Shown here one piece after another: positions 55,600-63,045 of a DNA stretch of 64,000 nucleotides; the stretch's first letter is position 1; each line of letters opens with the position of its first letter. The stretch covers positions 1,653,001 to 1,717,000 of the forward strand of contig NZ_JAUSZK010000001.1 of the NCBI RefSeq assembly GCF_030817495.1. Direction: 5' to 3'. The notes below the pieces were generated by a model. That model searched no databases. It was not told where the DNA came from and saw only the letters and a program-made list of their open reading frames with translations. The stretch is from Streptomyces sp. V3I7. GTDB lineage: Bacteria; Actinomycetota; Actinomycetes; Streptomycetales; Streptomycetaceae. The position numbers were made by a program, and so were the translations under genes.

Positions 55600-57558
55600 T
55601 CAGGGCTTGTAGGCGACGGGCAGGTTCGCGGCCTTGGCGCCGGTGGGCGGGACCTGGAGGGTCTTCAGCGCGAACTCCATCACCTGCTTGTAGATGGGGC
55701 CGCAGATCTGACCGCCGAAGTAGCTGCCCTTGGTGGCGTTCTGGATGGCGCAGTAGACGGTGACGCGGGGCTTGTCCGCCGGGGCGAATCCGGCGAACGA
55801 GGAGGTGTAGCCGCGGTACTTGCCCGTGGCCGGATCCACGCGGTTGGCGGTGCCCGTCTTGCCCGCGACGCGGTAGCCGGGGATGCGGGCCTTGATGCCG
55901 GTGCCCTGCTCGTCGTCGACGACGGACTCCAGCATCTGGGCGAGGGTCTTCGCCGTCTTCTCGCTGACGACCCTTGTCCTCTCCGGCTGTGGGGCGGGCG
56001 CGAAGCGGCCGTCGGCGCCGCGCGTGCCGCGCACGAGGGTCGGCGCGATACGGACACCGCCGTTGGCGATCGTCGAGTAGACGGACGCCGCCTGCATCGC
56101 GTTGATGGAGAAGCCCTGGCCGAAAGGAATCGTGTACTGCTGCGAGGTGGACCAGGTGTTCGCGGGCGCCAGGATGCCCCGGGTCTCCCCGGGGAAGCCC
56201 AGTCCCGTGTACGCGCCGATGCCGAACTTGCGCAGGTACGAGGAGAGGACCTTGTTGGCCTCCGGCTGGCTCTTTCCGAGCTGACCGGTGGCCAGGATGG
56301 TGCCGATGTTGCTCGACTTGGCGAGCACGCCGTTGAGCGTGAGGTGCCAGGTCGGATGGTCGACGTCGTCCTGGAAGAGCCGGTCGCCGCGGTGCAGCCG
56401 GTTGGGGACCACGACGTGGGTGAACGGGGTGGCCGCGTTCTCCTCCAGGACGGCCGCCATCGACATGACCTTGGCGGTCGAACCGGGCTCGAAGGCGTCC
56501 TGGAGGGCCGCGTTGCCCATGGCCAGGGGGTTCGCCTTCGAGAGGTCGTTGGGGTCGAAGCCGGGCGAGTCCGCCATGGCGAGGATCTCGCCGGTGCGGG
56601 TGTCCTGGACGATCACGTAGCCGCGGTCGGCCTTGGACTTCCTGACCTGCTCGCTGATGGCGTTCTGTGCCGCCCACTGGATGTCGCGGTCGAGGGTGAG
56701 CTCGACGTCGGCGCCGGACACGGCGGGGGTCTCGGTGGAGCCCACGGTGGGCACCTGGCGCCCGCCGGACTGGGCGTAGCGGACCTTGCCGTCCTTGCCG
56801 GACAGCTGCTTGTCCAGCTGCTGCTCGATCCCGCCGCCGCCCTTGCCCTCGGCGTTGACCCAGCCCAGCGTCCCGGCGGCGAGGTCGCCATTGGGGTACA
56901 CGCGCTGGCTGCTGGGGTCGCAGAAGACGCCGGCGAGGACGTTGGCGGCGCTCTTGTCGTGCTGCGCCTTCTGGGCGAGCGCGTTCTTCAGGTCCTTGAT
57001 CTGCTTCCAGACCTGCGGGGTCTGGCGTGCGGCGAGCTTGACGTAGCGTGCGTTCTTGTTGCTCGGCCGGAGCTTGTGGACCAGGTCGGCCTGCTCCTGG
57101 CCGAGGATGGGCGCGAGGAGCGCGGCGGCCCGCTCGGGGCCGTCGTCGATGCCCAGCTGCCTGCGGTTGAACATCGTCGGGTCGGCGGTGATGTCGTTGG
57201 CGTCCTCGCTGATCGCGAGGGCCACCCCGGAGCGGTCGGTGATCCCGCCGCGCTCGGCGGTGATGGTGTGGACGACATAGCGGTTCTGCTCGGCCTTGGC
57301 GGCGTACGCGCTGGCGTCGACGGCCTGCACCTGGAGCAGCCGTACGAAGAAGACGAGCAGCACCAGCGTCAGACCGAGCCCGACCATGCGCAGCCGCGGC
57401 CGCGGACTGCCGAGCCGGAGGCTGCGGGGCCCCGGGGGCCGCCCCCCGCCGGGCCGCCGCACCGGCCGCGCCCCGTTACGGGGACGGGGAGGCCGCGGAG
57501 GACGGGCCGGACCGGGCACACGGCGACGCGGCGGATTCCTGTCGGGCACTTGCGTCAC
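55600..57558 (-). CDS. ftsI: Septal transpeptidase FtsI (class B PBP)
   Basis: 652-residue penicillin-binding protein. A Pro/Arg-rich N terminus (MTQVPDRNPPRRRVPGPARP to about 50), one membrane helix (MVGLGLTLVLLVFFVRLLQV), the dimerisation module, then the transpeptidase domain with the Ser motif STAK (EPGSTAKVMSM), SSN (AKSSNIG) and KTG (AGKTGTANRV). I chose the GTG at 57558; a GTG at 57549 (MPDRNPP) is possible. Its start codon overlaps the stop of an extra small ORF produced by a local duplication, so translational coupling is preserved but with a different partner. Confidence 0.95.
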   Translation of the reverse strand: MTQVPDRNPPRRRVPGPARPPRPPRPRNGARPVRRPGGGRPPGPRSLRLGSPRPRLRMVGLGLTLVLLVFFVRLLQVQAVDASAYAAKAEQNRYVVHTITAERGGITDRSGVALAISEDANDITADPTMFNRRQLGIDDGPERAAALLAPILGQEQADLVHKLRPSNKNARYVKLAARQTPQVWKQIKDLKNALAQKAQHDKSAANVLAGVFCDPSSQRVYPNGDLAAGTLGWVNAEGKGGGGIEQQLDKQLSGKDGKVRYAQSGGRQVPTVGSTETPAVSGADVELTLDRDIQWAAQNAISEQVRKSKADRGYVIVQDTRTGEILAMADSPGFDPNDLSKANPLAMGNAALQDAFEPGSTAKVMSMAAVLEENAATPFTHVVVPNRLHRGDRLFQDDVDHPTWHLTLNGVLAKSSNIGTILATGQLGKSQPEANKVLSSYLRKFGIGAYTGLGFPGETRGILAPANTWSTSQQYTIPFGQGFSINAMQAASVYSTIANGGVRIAPTLVRGTRGADGRFAPAPQPERTRVVSEKTAKTLAQMLESVVDDEQGTGIKARIPGYRVAGKTGTANRVDPATGKYRGYTSSFAGFAPADKPRVTVYCAIQNATKGSYFGGQICGPIYKQVMEFALKTLQVPPTGAKAANLPVAYKP

Positions 57559-57566
57559 CTGCCGGG
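57505..57566. repeat. 62-bp direct repeat, copy A (ftsI start)
   Basis: Covers the ftsI start codon, its first 17 or so codons and the 8 bases upstream of it. It is identical at 61 of 62 positions to copy B at 57747-57808 (the one difference is at A57520 versus C57762), offset by 242 bp. Confidence 0.95.
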
Positions 57567-57800
57567 AGTCGGGGTCGTGGCGAACCGGGGAGCGGTTACC
57601 GAGGCACTCCGGCCCCTGCTTCCCGCCCGACGCACACCGGAACCCACCGGCCGCCCGCCACCGCTCGCGCGGCGGAGCGGCATCGCGGGACCGGACACAC
57701 GGCGGCACGGCGGACACCCGCCGCCGCTTCCGCAGCGGAGCGGCATGGCCGGACCGGGCACCCGGCGACGCGGCGGATTCCTGTCGGGCACTTGCGTCAC
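57555..57800 (-). CDS. 81-aa ORF created by duplication between ftsL and ftsI
   Basis: Starts with a GTG at 57800 overlapping the ftsL stop by 4 nt, and its own stop overlaps the ftsI GTG by 4 nt. It begins like FtsI (MTQVPDRNPPRRRVPGPA) and ends in TPTPGR, like the FtsL end TTPGR. The middle holds two similar blocks, RRVPGPAMPLRCGSGGG and RRVSGPAMPLRRASGGG. It has no membrane helix or domain. It was most likely made by tandem duplication of the ftsL/ftsI junction and may be translated only to pass ribosomes to ftsI. Confidence 0.5.
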   Translation of the reverse strand: MTQVPDRNPPRRRVPGPAMPLRCGSGGGCPPCRRVSGPAMPLRRASGGGRPVGSGVRRAGSRGRSASVTAPRFATTPTPGR

Positions 57801-57808
57801 CTGCCGGG
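57747..57808. repeat. 62-bp direct repeat, copy B (ftsL end)
   Basis: Covers the ftsL stop codon and the start of the 81-aa ORF. A third, more diverged copy of its outer part lies at about 57685-57713. Confidence 0.95.
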
Positions 57809-58351
57809 TGTCGTGGGCGGGGTGGAGCTCGGGGCGGTGGGGGCCTGCGGGCGTGCCGACGAGGAGGCGGCGGGGGCCGGGCCGGCCGGGGGCTGCTGCG
57901 ACGGGCCGGCCGGGGACTGCGTCGGCGCGGCGGACTGGGTGAGCGCCTCGGGGGCCGGCGGCTGGGACGGGCGGGGTGCGGACTGGGGGGCGGCGGGGCT
58001 GGGGGCGCCCTTGACGGAGCCGTCGGGGGCGAGGAAGGCGGGGTCACCGCCGGGCACCATGCCCAGTTCGCGGGCGCGGCGCTGGAGGGCGTCGGGCGCG
58101 GAGTAGGCGTCGATACCGCGCTGGAGGGCCTGCTCCTCGTCGGTGAGGCTCTTGGTCTGTTTCTGCAGGTCGTCGAGTTGGAACGAGCCCTCGCTGAGGG
58201 CCGAGTTCAGCACCAGCAGCCCGATGAGGCCGCCGCCGAGGAGGAGGACGACGAGGAGGACGAACGGAGTGCGCGCGGCCTGACCAGAGCCGCTCGGGAG
58301 GAGCCGCGCGAGCCGGGCGGCCCTCCCCCGCAGTTCGGGTTTCCTACGCAC
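57797..58351 (-). CDS. ftsL: Cell division protein FtsL
   Basis: 184-residue bitopic protein of the FtsQLB complex: a basic cytoplasmic N terminus, one membrane helix (FVLLVVLLLGGGLIGLLVL), a short coiled coil (LDDLQKQTKSLTDEEQALQR to LGM) and a Pro/Ala/Ser-rich extracellular tail of about 75 residues. GTG start at 58351, preceded by GGAGGG. It follows rsmH by 33 nt. The tail is longer and more repetitive than in most bacteria. Confidence 0.92.
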   Translation of the reverse strand: MRRKPELRGRAARLARLLPSGSGQAARTPFVLLVVLLLGGGLIGLLVLNSALSEGSFQLDDLQKQTKSLTDEEQALQRGIDAYSAPDALQRRARELGMVPGGDPAFLAPDGSVKGAPSPAAPQSAPRPSQPPAPEALTQSAAPTQSPAGPSQQPPAGPAPAASSSARPQAPTAPSSTPPTTPGR

Positions 58352-58384
58352 TTGCCCTCCGGTGAGTCCGGGGACCCGACTCGC

Positions 58385-59341
58385 TCACTCGGCGTCCTCC
58401 CTGATGCGCTCCACCCCACGCAGCCGCGCCGGAGCGGCCCGGCGGTTCTCGGCGATCTCTTCCTCGGTGGGAAGTTCGGCACCGCGCGTGAGCAGCTTGA
58501 GCCGGGGCTGGTAGCGCTCGGGCACGACGGGCAGCCCGGGGGGCGCGGTGGACGTGGCACCGGCCGCGAACACCTGCTTGACCAGGCGGTCCTCCAGCGA
58601 CTGGTACGACAGGACGGCGATCCGCCCGCCCACGTCGAGCGCCTTCACCGCGGCAGGGATCGCCCGTTCCAGGACGGACAGCTCGCCGTTGACCTCGATG
58701 CGCAGCGCCTGGAAGGTGCGCTTGGCGGGGTTGCCGCCGGTGCGCTTGGCCGCCTGCGGCAGCGCGTCGCGGATCAGCTCCACCAGCCGGGCGCTGTTGG
58801 TGAACGGCTCCTTCTCGCGCTCGCGGACGATCGCGGCGACGATCCGCTTGGCCTGCTTCTCCTCGCCGTACGCGCGCAGGATCCGCACCAGTTCGCCCGC
58901 TGGGTAGGTGTTGAGGACCTCGGCCGCGCTGATGCCGCTCGTCTGGTCCATGCGCATGTCGAGCGGGGCGTCCTGGGCGTAGGCGAAGCCGCGGTCGGCC
59001 TCGTCGAGCTGCATGGAGGACACACCGAGGTCGAACAGAATGCCCTGCACGCGCGGGATGCCGAGCCGCTCCAGGACCTCCGGCAGCTCGTCGTAGACGG
59101 CGTGCACGAGGGTGGCCCGGTCACCGAAGGGGGCGAGCCGCTCCGCGGACAGGCGCAGGGCCTCCTTGTCGCGGTCGAGGGCGACGAGCCGGGCCTCCGG
59201 GAAGCGGGTGAGCAGGGCCTCGCTGTGACCGCCGAGGCCCAGGGTGCAGTCGACGACCACCGCTCCCGGCTGCTCCAGGGCAGGTGCCAGCAGATCCAGG
59301 CACCGCTGGAGCATCACCGGGACGTGTCGACTCTCGGTCAA
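58385..59341 (-). CDS. rsmH: 16S rRNA (cytosine-N4) methyltransferase
   Basis: 318-residue SAM-dependent enzyme that methylates C1402 of 16S rRNA. SAM-binding region [16 protein letters not shown], the [12 protein letters not shown] and [18 protein letters not shown] signatures, and [14 protein letters not shown] are present. I chose a TTG start at 59341 ([11 protein letters not shown]): GAGAGG lies 6 nt upstream and the conserved N terminus begins here, while in-frame upstream codons look non-coding. First gene of the dcw cluster; no mraZ precedes it. Confidence 0.95.
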   Translation of the reverse strand: MTESRHVPVMLQRCLDLLAPALEQPGAVVVDCTLGLGGHSEALLTRFPEARLVALDRDKEALRLSAERLAPFGDRATLVHAVYDELPEVLERLGIPRVQGILFDLGVSSMQLDEADRGFAYAQDAPLDMRMDQTSGISAAEVLNTYPAGELVRILRAYGEEKQAKRIVAAIVREREKEPFTNSARLVELIRDALPQAAKRTGGNPAKRTFQALRIEVNGELSVLERAIPAAVKALDVGGRIAVLSYQSLEDRLVKQVFAAGATSTAPPGLPVVPERYQPRLKLLTRGAELPTEEEIAENRRAAPARLRGVERIREDAE

Positions 59342-59759
59342 GGGGGGCCTCTCAGGTCCGGCGCGGTCGTACGCACCGCCGGGTCCCCGCCCTCCCTCGG
59401 TGAAGGGGAGCTCTGCCGGCGCCGGAGGCGTCAGCCGACCGGAGCGGGGGGAGGCCGAGCCGTACGTACGCGCCGCGCACGTGGGGAGACGCACCGCGCG
59501 GGTGGCGGGGTCTCCGGGGGAATTCAGTCCAGCGGGGAGGGTCTCGCCTCCCGCTTCGCGTCACTTTAGTCCACCCTGTCGTACGGTCAATCAACCGGCC
59601 TGCGCGTCGCCCGCCCCGTCCCGAACGGCGCCGAATTTCGCCCGGAAACACCCTTTCAGCGCAGCTTTATCCACCCTGTGGGGTAGCCCACAACAGGCCG
59701 CGATGACGTTCTTTGTCCCCCCTCACAACGGGACCGGACGGCACGTGACCAGTAACGTC
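59342..59759. promoter_or_regulatory. Divergent promoter region between rsmH and the carbonic anhydrase gene
   Basis: 418 bp without a supported ORF. Two similar boxes, TTTAGTCCACCCTGT (59565-59579) and TTTATCCACCCTGT (59666-59679), lie about 100 bp apart. The second is followed by a short hairpin TGTGGG-GTAG-CCCACA (about 59677-59692). Reading the minus strand, the boxes give ACAGGGTGGA(C)TAAA, which could drive or control the dcw operon. Confidence 0.5.
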
Positions 59760-60317
59760 ATGAGTATGACGACTTCTGCAGCAGTTCCCGCCGGGTCCGA
59801 GAACGCCATAACAGGCGGCAGCGCCGTAACGAACCGTCTCGTAGAGGCCAACGAGCGGTACGCGGCCGCCTTCACCGACCCGGGGATGGACGCCCGTCCC
59901 GTCCTCCAGGTCGCCGTCGTGGCGTGCATGGACGCCCGTCTCGACCTGCACGCCGCGCTCGGCCTGCAGCTCGGTGACTGCCACACCATCCGCAACGCGG
60001 GCGGTGTCGTGACCGACGACGTGATCCGCTCCCTGACGATCAGCCAGCGGGCCCTCGGCACGCGCAGCGTCGTCCTCATCCACCACACCAACTGCGGCAT
60101 GGAGTCCCTCACCGAGGACTTCCGGCACGACCTGGAGATGGAGGTCGGCCAGCGTCCGTCCTGGGCCGTCGAGGCCTTCCGGGACGTCGACCAGGACGTA
60201 CGGCAGTCCATGCAGCGCGTGCGCACCTCGCCGTTCCTGCTGCACACCGACGACGTGCGCGGCTTCGTGTTCGACGTCAAGACGGGTCTGCTGCGCGAGA
60301 TCGACCCGGCCTCCTGA
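59760..60317 (+). CDS. Beta-class carbonic anhydrase
   Basis: 185-residue beta-carbonic anhydrase of the small actinobacterial type. Zn ligands are expected as Cys in VVACMDARLD, with the Asp/Arg dyad in the same motif, and His and Cys in VLIHHTNCGM; HTIRNAGGVVTDD is also conserved. It interconverts CO2 and bicarbonate. The start is uncertain: ATGs at 59760 and 59766 lie in frame and neither has a good ribosome binding site. Divergent from the dcw cluster. Confidence 0.9.
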   Translation: MSMTTSAAVPAGSENAITGGSAVTNRLVEANERYAAAFTDPGMDARPVLQVAVVACMDARLDLHAALGLQLGDCHTIRNAGGVVTDDVIRSLTISQRALGTRSVVLIHHTNCGMESLTEDFRHDLEMEVGQRPSWAVEAFRDVDQDVRQSMQRVRTSPFLLHTDDVRGFVFDVKTGLLREIDPAS

Positions 60318-60325
60318 CCTCGGCC

Positions 60326-60354
60326 CGGCCGGCCCGGCCGCCCCGGGCCGGCCG
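60326..60354 (+). terminator. GC-only hairpin terminator after the carbonic anhydrase gene
   Basis: Perfect 12-bp stem CGGCCGGCCCGG (60326-60337) with its complement (60343-60354) and a 5-nt loop, 8 nt after the stop codon. Confidence 0.7.
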
Positions 60355-60447
60355 ACGGCCCGAGCCGCTCCCTCTGGCCCGGAACACCCCGCCTTACCGC
60401 ATCGGCGGACGGTCGAAAAGACCGCAAGACCGACATCGTGCGGGCAG

Positions 60448-60456
60448 TTATCCACA
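60448..60456 (+). other. Isolated DnaA box (TTATCCACA)
   Basis: A perfect 9-mer in the 283-bp gap before the MoxR gene, about 145 bp upstream of its start. No cluster of boxes, so not an origin. A regulatory role in transcription is possible. The rest of the gap shows no ORF. Confidence 0.5.
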
Positions 60457-60600
60457 GGCGAGTGACACGAATCGGTAACGGCGGCAAGATTGCGGGATGA
60501 GGCGTCACGCGGAACCGTTCTCGCGTGGTGCCCGTTTTCGGGGAGGGCCGGTCCGCGCACGGAGCGACGGCCCGGGCAAGTGCGGGCCGAGGAGGGCCGG

Positions 60601-61641
60601 GTGACGACCTATGACGATCGAGCGAGCCTCACTGATCTGACTGCCACCGTGGAGCGGATTCGCGGGTCGGTGGAGGGAGTGATCGAGGGCAAGTCCGAGG
60701 TCGTGCGGCTTTCGCTGACCGTGTTGCTCGCCGAGGGGCATCTCCTGATCGAGGATGTCCCCGGCGTGGGCAAGACGATGCTGGCCAAGGCGCTCGCGCG
60801 GTCCATCGACTGCTCGGTGCGGCGCATCCAGTTCACGCCCGACCTGCTGCCCTCGGACATCACCGGTGTGTCCATCTGGGACCAGCAGCGTCGGGACTTC
60901 GAGTTCAAGCCGGGCGCCGTCTTCGCGCAGATCGTGATCGGCGACGAGATCAACCGCGCCTCGCCCAAGACCCAGTCCGCGCTGCTGGAGTCGCTGGAGG
61001 AGCGCCAGGTCACCATCGACGGGAAGACCTACGAACTGCCCAGCCCCTTCATGGTGGTGGCCACGCAGAACCCGGTCGAGATGGAGGGCACGTACCCGCT
61101 GCCCGAGGCCCAGCGCGACCGCTTCATGGCCCGCGTCTCCATCGGCTACCCCAGCGCGGACGCCGAGTTGCAGATGCTCGACGTCCACGGCGGGGTGAGC
61201 CCGCTGGACGACCTCCAGCCGGTGGCGCACGCGCACGAGATCGTGAAGCTGATCGAGGCGGTGCGCGGCGTGCACGTCGCGGAGTCGGTCCGGCGCTACA
61301 CCGTGGACCTGGTCGCCGCGACGCGCACGCACCCGGATCTGCGGCTCGGCGCCTCCCCGCGCGCGACGCTGCATCTGCTGCGCGCGGCCAAGGCGTCGGC
61401 GGCCCTCAGCGGCCGGGACTACGCGCTGCCGGACGACGTCCAGGAGCTCGCCGTCCCGGTCCTCGCGCACCGGCTGCTGCCCACCGCGCAGGCCCAGCTC
61501 AACCGGTGCACGGCCGAGCAGATCGTCGAGGAGATCCTCCTGAACACCTCCGTGCCCGCCTCGCCGCATCAGGACAGCGGCTTCGGGCTGGGCGGCCGGG
61601 GCGCGTCCGCCCTGGGCCGGCCGTCGAGGCGGAGCATGTGA
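60601..61641 (+). CDS. MoxR family AAA+ ATPase
   Basis: 346-residue AAA+ chaperone-like ATPase. Walker A is VPGVGKTMLAK, Walker B is IVIGDEINRA, with sensor ATQNPVEMEGTYPLPEAQRDRF and the C-terminal helical lid. GTG start at 60601 (MTTYDDR), preceded by GAGGAGGG; an open frame from 60490 lacks this. MoxR proteins usually mature or insert cofactors into partner proteins with VWA/DUF58 folds, which fits the next gene, whose start is coupled to its stop. Confidence 0.93.
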   Translation: MTTYDDRASLTDLTATVERIRGSVEGVIEGKSEVVRLSLTVLLAEGHLLIEDVPGVGKTMLAKALARSIDCSVRRIQFTPDLLPSDITGVSIWDQQRRDFEFKPGAVFAQIVIGDEINRASPKTQSALLESLEERQVTIDGKTYELPSPFMVVATQNPVEMEGTYPLPEAQRDRFMARVSIGYPSADAELQMLDVHGGVSPLDDLQPVAHAHEIVKLIEAVRGVHVAESVRRYTVDLVAATRTHPDLRLGASPRATLHLLRAAKASAALSGRDYALPDDVQELAVPVLAHRLLPTAQAQLNRCTAEQIVEEILLNTSVPASPHQDSGFGLGGRGASALGRPSRRSM

Positions 61642-63005
61642 TGAGCACCGGGGGGATGCATCAGCCGGAGGCCGAGCGCGGGGAGTACGGGGAGGGTGGC
61701 GGCTTCCGTGCGGCCCTGGCGGGGCTGACCACACGCGGGCGGTCCTTCTTCGCGGCCGGGGTCGCCGCCGCGATCTGCGCGTACGTCCTCGGGCAGAGCG
61801 ATCTGCTCCGGGTCGGGCTCCTGCTGGCCCTGCTGCCGCTGATCTGCGTGATCGTGCTCCACCGGACCCGCTACCAGGTGGCGGCCGCCCGCCGGCTCTC
61901 CCCCGCGCGCGTGCCCGCGGCCGGCGACGCCCGGGTGCAACTGCGGATGGACAACGTCTCGCGGCTGCCCACGGGTCTGCTGATGCTCCAGGACCGGGTG
62001 CCGTACGTGCTCGGTCCGCGCCCCCGCTTCGTCCTGGACCGGGTCGAGCCCGGCGGCAGCCGCGAGGTGTCCTACCGGGTCCGTTCGGACCTGCGCGGCC
62101 GCTATCCGCTGGGCCCGCTCCAGTTGCGGCTGACCGACCCGTTCGGGATGTGCGAACTGACCCGCTCCTTCTCGGCGTACGACACCCTGACCGTCGTCCC
62201 GCGCGTGGCGGCGCTGCCGCCGGTGCGGTTCGGCGGCGAGGCGAAGGGGTACGGCGATGGGCGGCAGCGCGCGCTGGCGCTGGCCGGCGAGGACGACGTG
62301 ATCCCGCGCGAGTACCGCCACGGCGATGACCTGCGCCGCGTGCACTGGCGCTCCACCGCGCGCTACGGCGAGCTGATGGTGCGCCGCGAGGAGCAGCCGC
62401 AGCGCGCCCGCTGCACGGTGCTCCTCGACACCCGGGGCGTCGCGTTCGAGGGCGCGGGCCCGGAGTCGGCCTTCGAGTGGGCGGTGTCGGGCACGGCGTC
62501 CGTCCTGGTCCACATGCTCGAACGCGGCTTCACGGTACGGCTGTTGACGGACACCGGCAGCTCGGTGCCCGGGGAGGGCGCCGAGGGGTTCTCGGGCGAG
62601 GCCACGGCGGACGCGGCCGGGCTGATGATGGACACCCTCGCCGTGGTCGACCACTCGGACGGCACCGGCCTGTCGCGCGCGTACGACGTGCTGCGCGGCG
62701 GCAACGAGGGGCTGCTGGTGGCGTTCCTCGGCAGTCTCGACGAGGAACAGGCCACGGTGGTCGCCAGGATGCGGCGGCGCAGCGGGGCCGCGGTCGCCTT
62801 CGTCCTGGACAGCGACACCTGGGTGCGCGGGGCGGCGGAGGATCAGATGCCGGACCCGGCCGCGGATCCTCTGCGTCTGCTGCGCGAGGCCGGCTGGACG
62901 GCGCTGAGCGTGCCGCGCGGTGCCGCGTTGGCCGACCTGTGGCGTCGGGCGGAGCGCGAGGGCACAGGAGTGGCCGCGGTGGGCGGCGGGGAGGCACGGA
63001 GTTGA
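61641..63005 (+). CDS. DUF58 (VWA-like) membrane protein
   Basis: 454 residues: two close membrane helices (FFAAGVAAAICAYVLG and LLLALLPLICVIVLH), a beta-rich region, then the DUF58 domain with the signature PREYRHGDDLRRVHWRSTAR and a VWA-like part starting CTVLLDTRGVAFEG with a MIDAS-like DTRG segment. The ATG at 61641 overlaps the moxR stop by one base, with GGAG 6 nt upstream. Probable client of the MoxR ATPase. Confidence 0.9.
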   Translation: MSTGGMHQPEAERGEYGEGGGFRAALAGLTTRGRSFFAAGVAAAICAYVLGQSDLLRVGLLLALLPLICVIVLHRTRYQVAAARRLSPARVPAAGDARVQLRMDNVSRLPTGLLMLQDRVPYVLGPRPRFVLDRVEPGGSREVSYRVRSDLRGRYPLGPLQLRLTDPFGMCELTRSFSAYDTLTVVPRVAALPPVRFGGEAKGYGDGRQRALALAGEDDVIPREYRHGDDLRRVHWRSTARYGELMVRREEQPQRARCTVLLDTRGVAFEGAGPESAFEWAVSGTASVLVHMLERGFTVRLLTDTGSSVPGEGAEGFSGEATADAAGLMMDTLAVVDHSDGTGLSRAYDVLRGGNEGLLVAFLGSLDEEQATVVARMRRRSGAAVAFVLDSDTWVRGAAEDQMPDPAADPLRLLREAGWTALSVPRGAALADLWRRAEREGTGVAAVGGGEARS

Positions 63006-63045
63006 GCGTGGGGGCGGGGTCGTGGCGGGGGCAGGAGGGGTGGGC

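Noticed and set aside
57555..57800. Extended ftsI start at 57800
   Set aside because: The GTG at 57800 begins with the FtsI N-terminal sequence but is out of frame with ftsI (offset 242 bp) and stops at 57555.
53803..57942. 1379-codon plus-strand open frame over murE-ftsI
   Set aside because: Antisense shadow of murE and ftsI with no recognisable domain or ribosome binding site.
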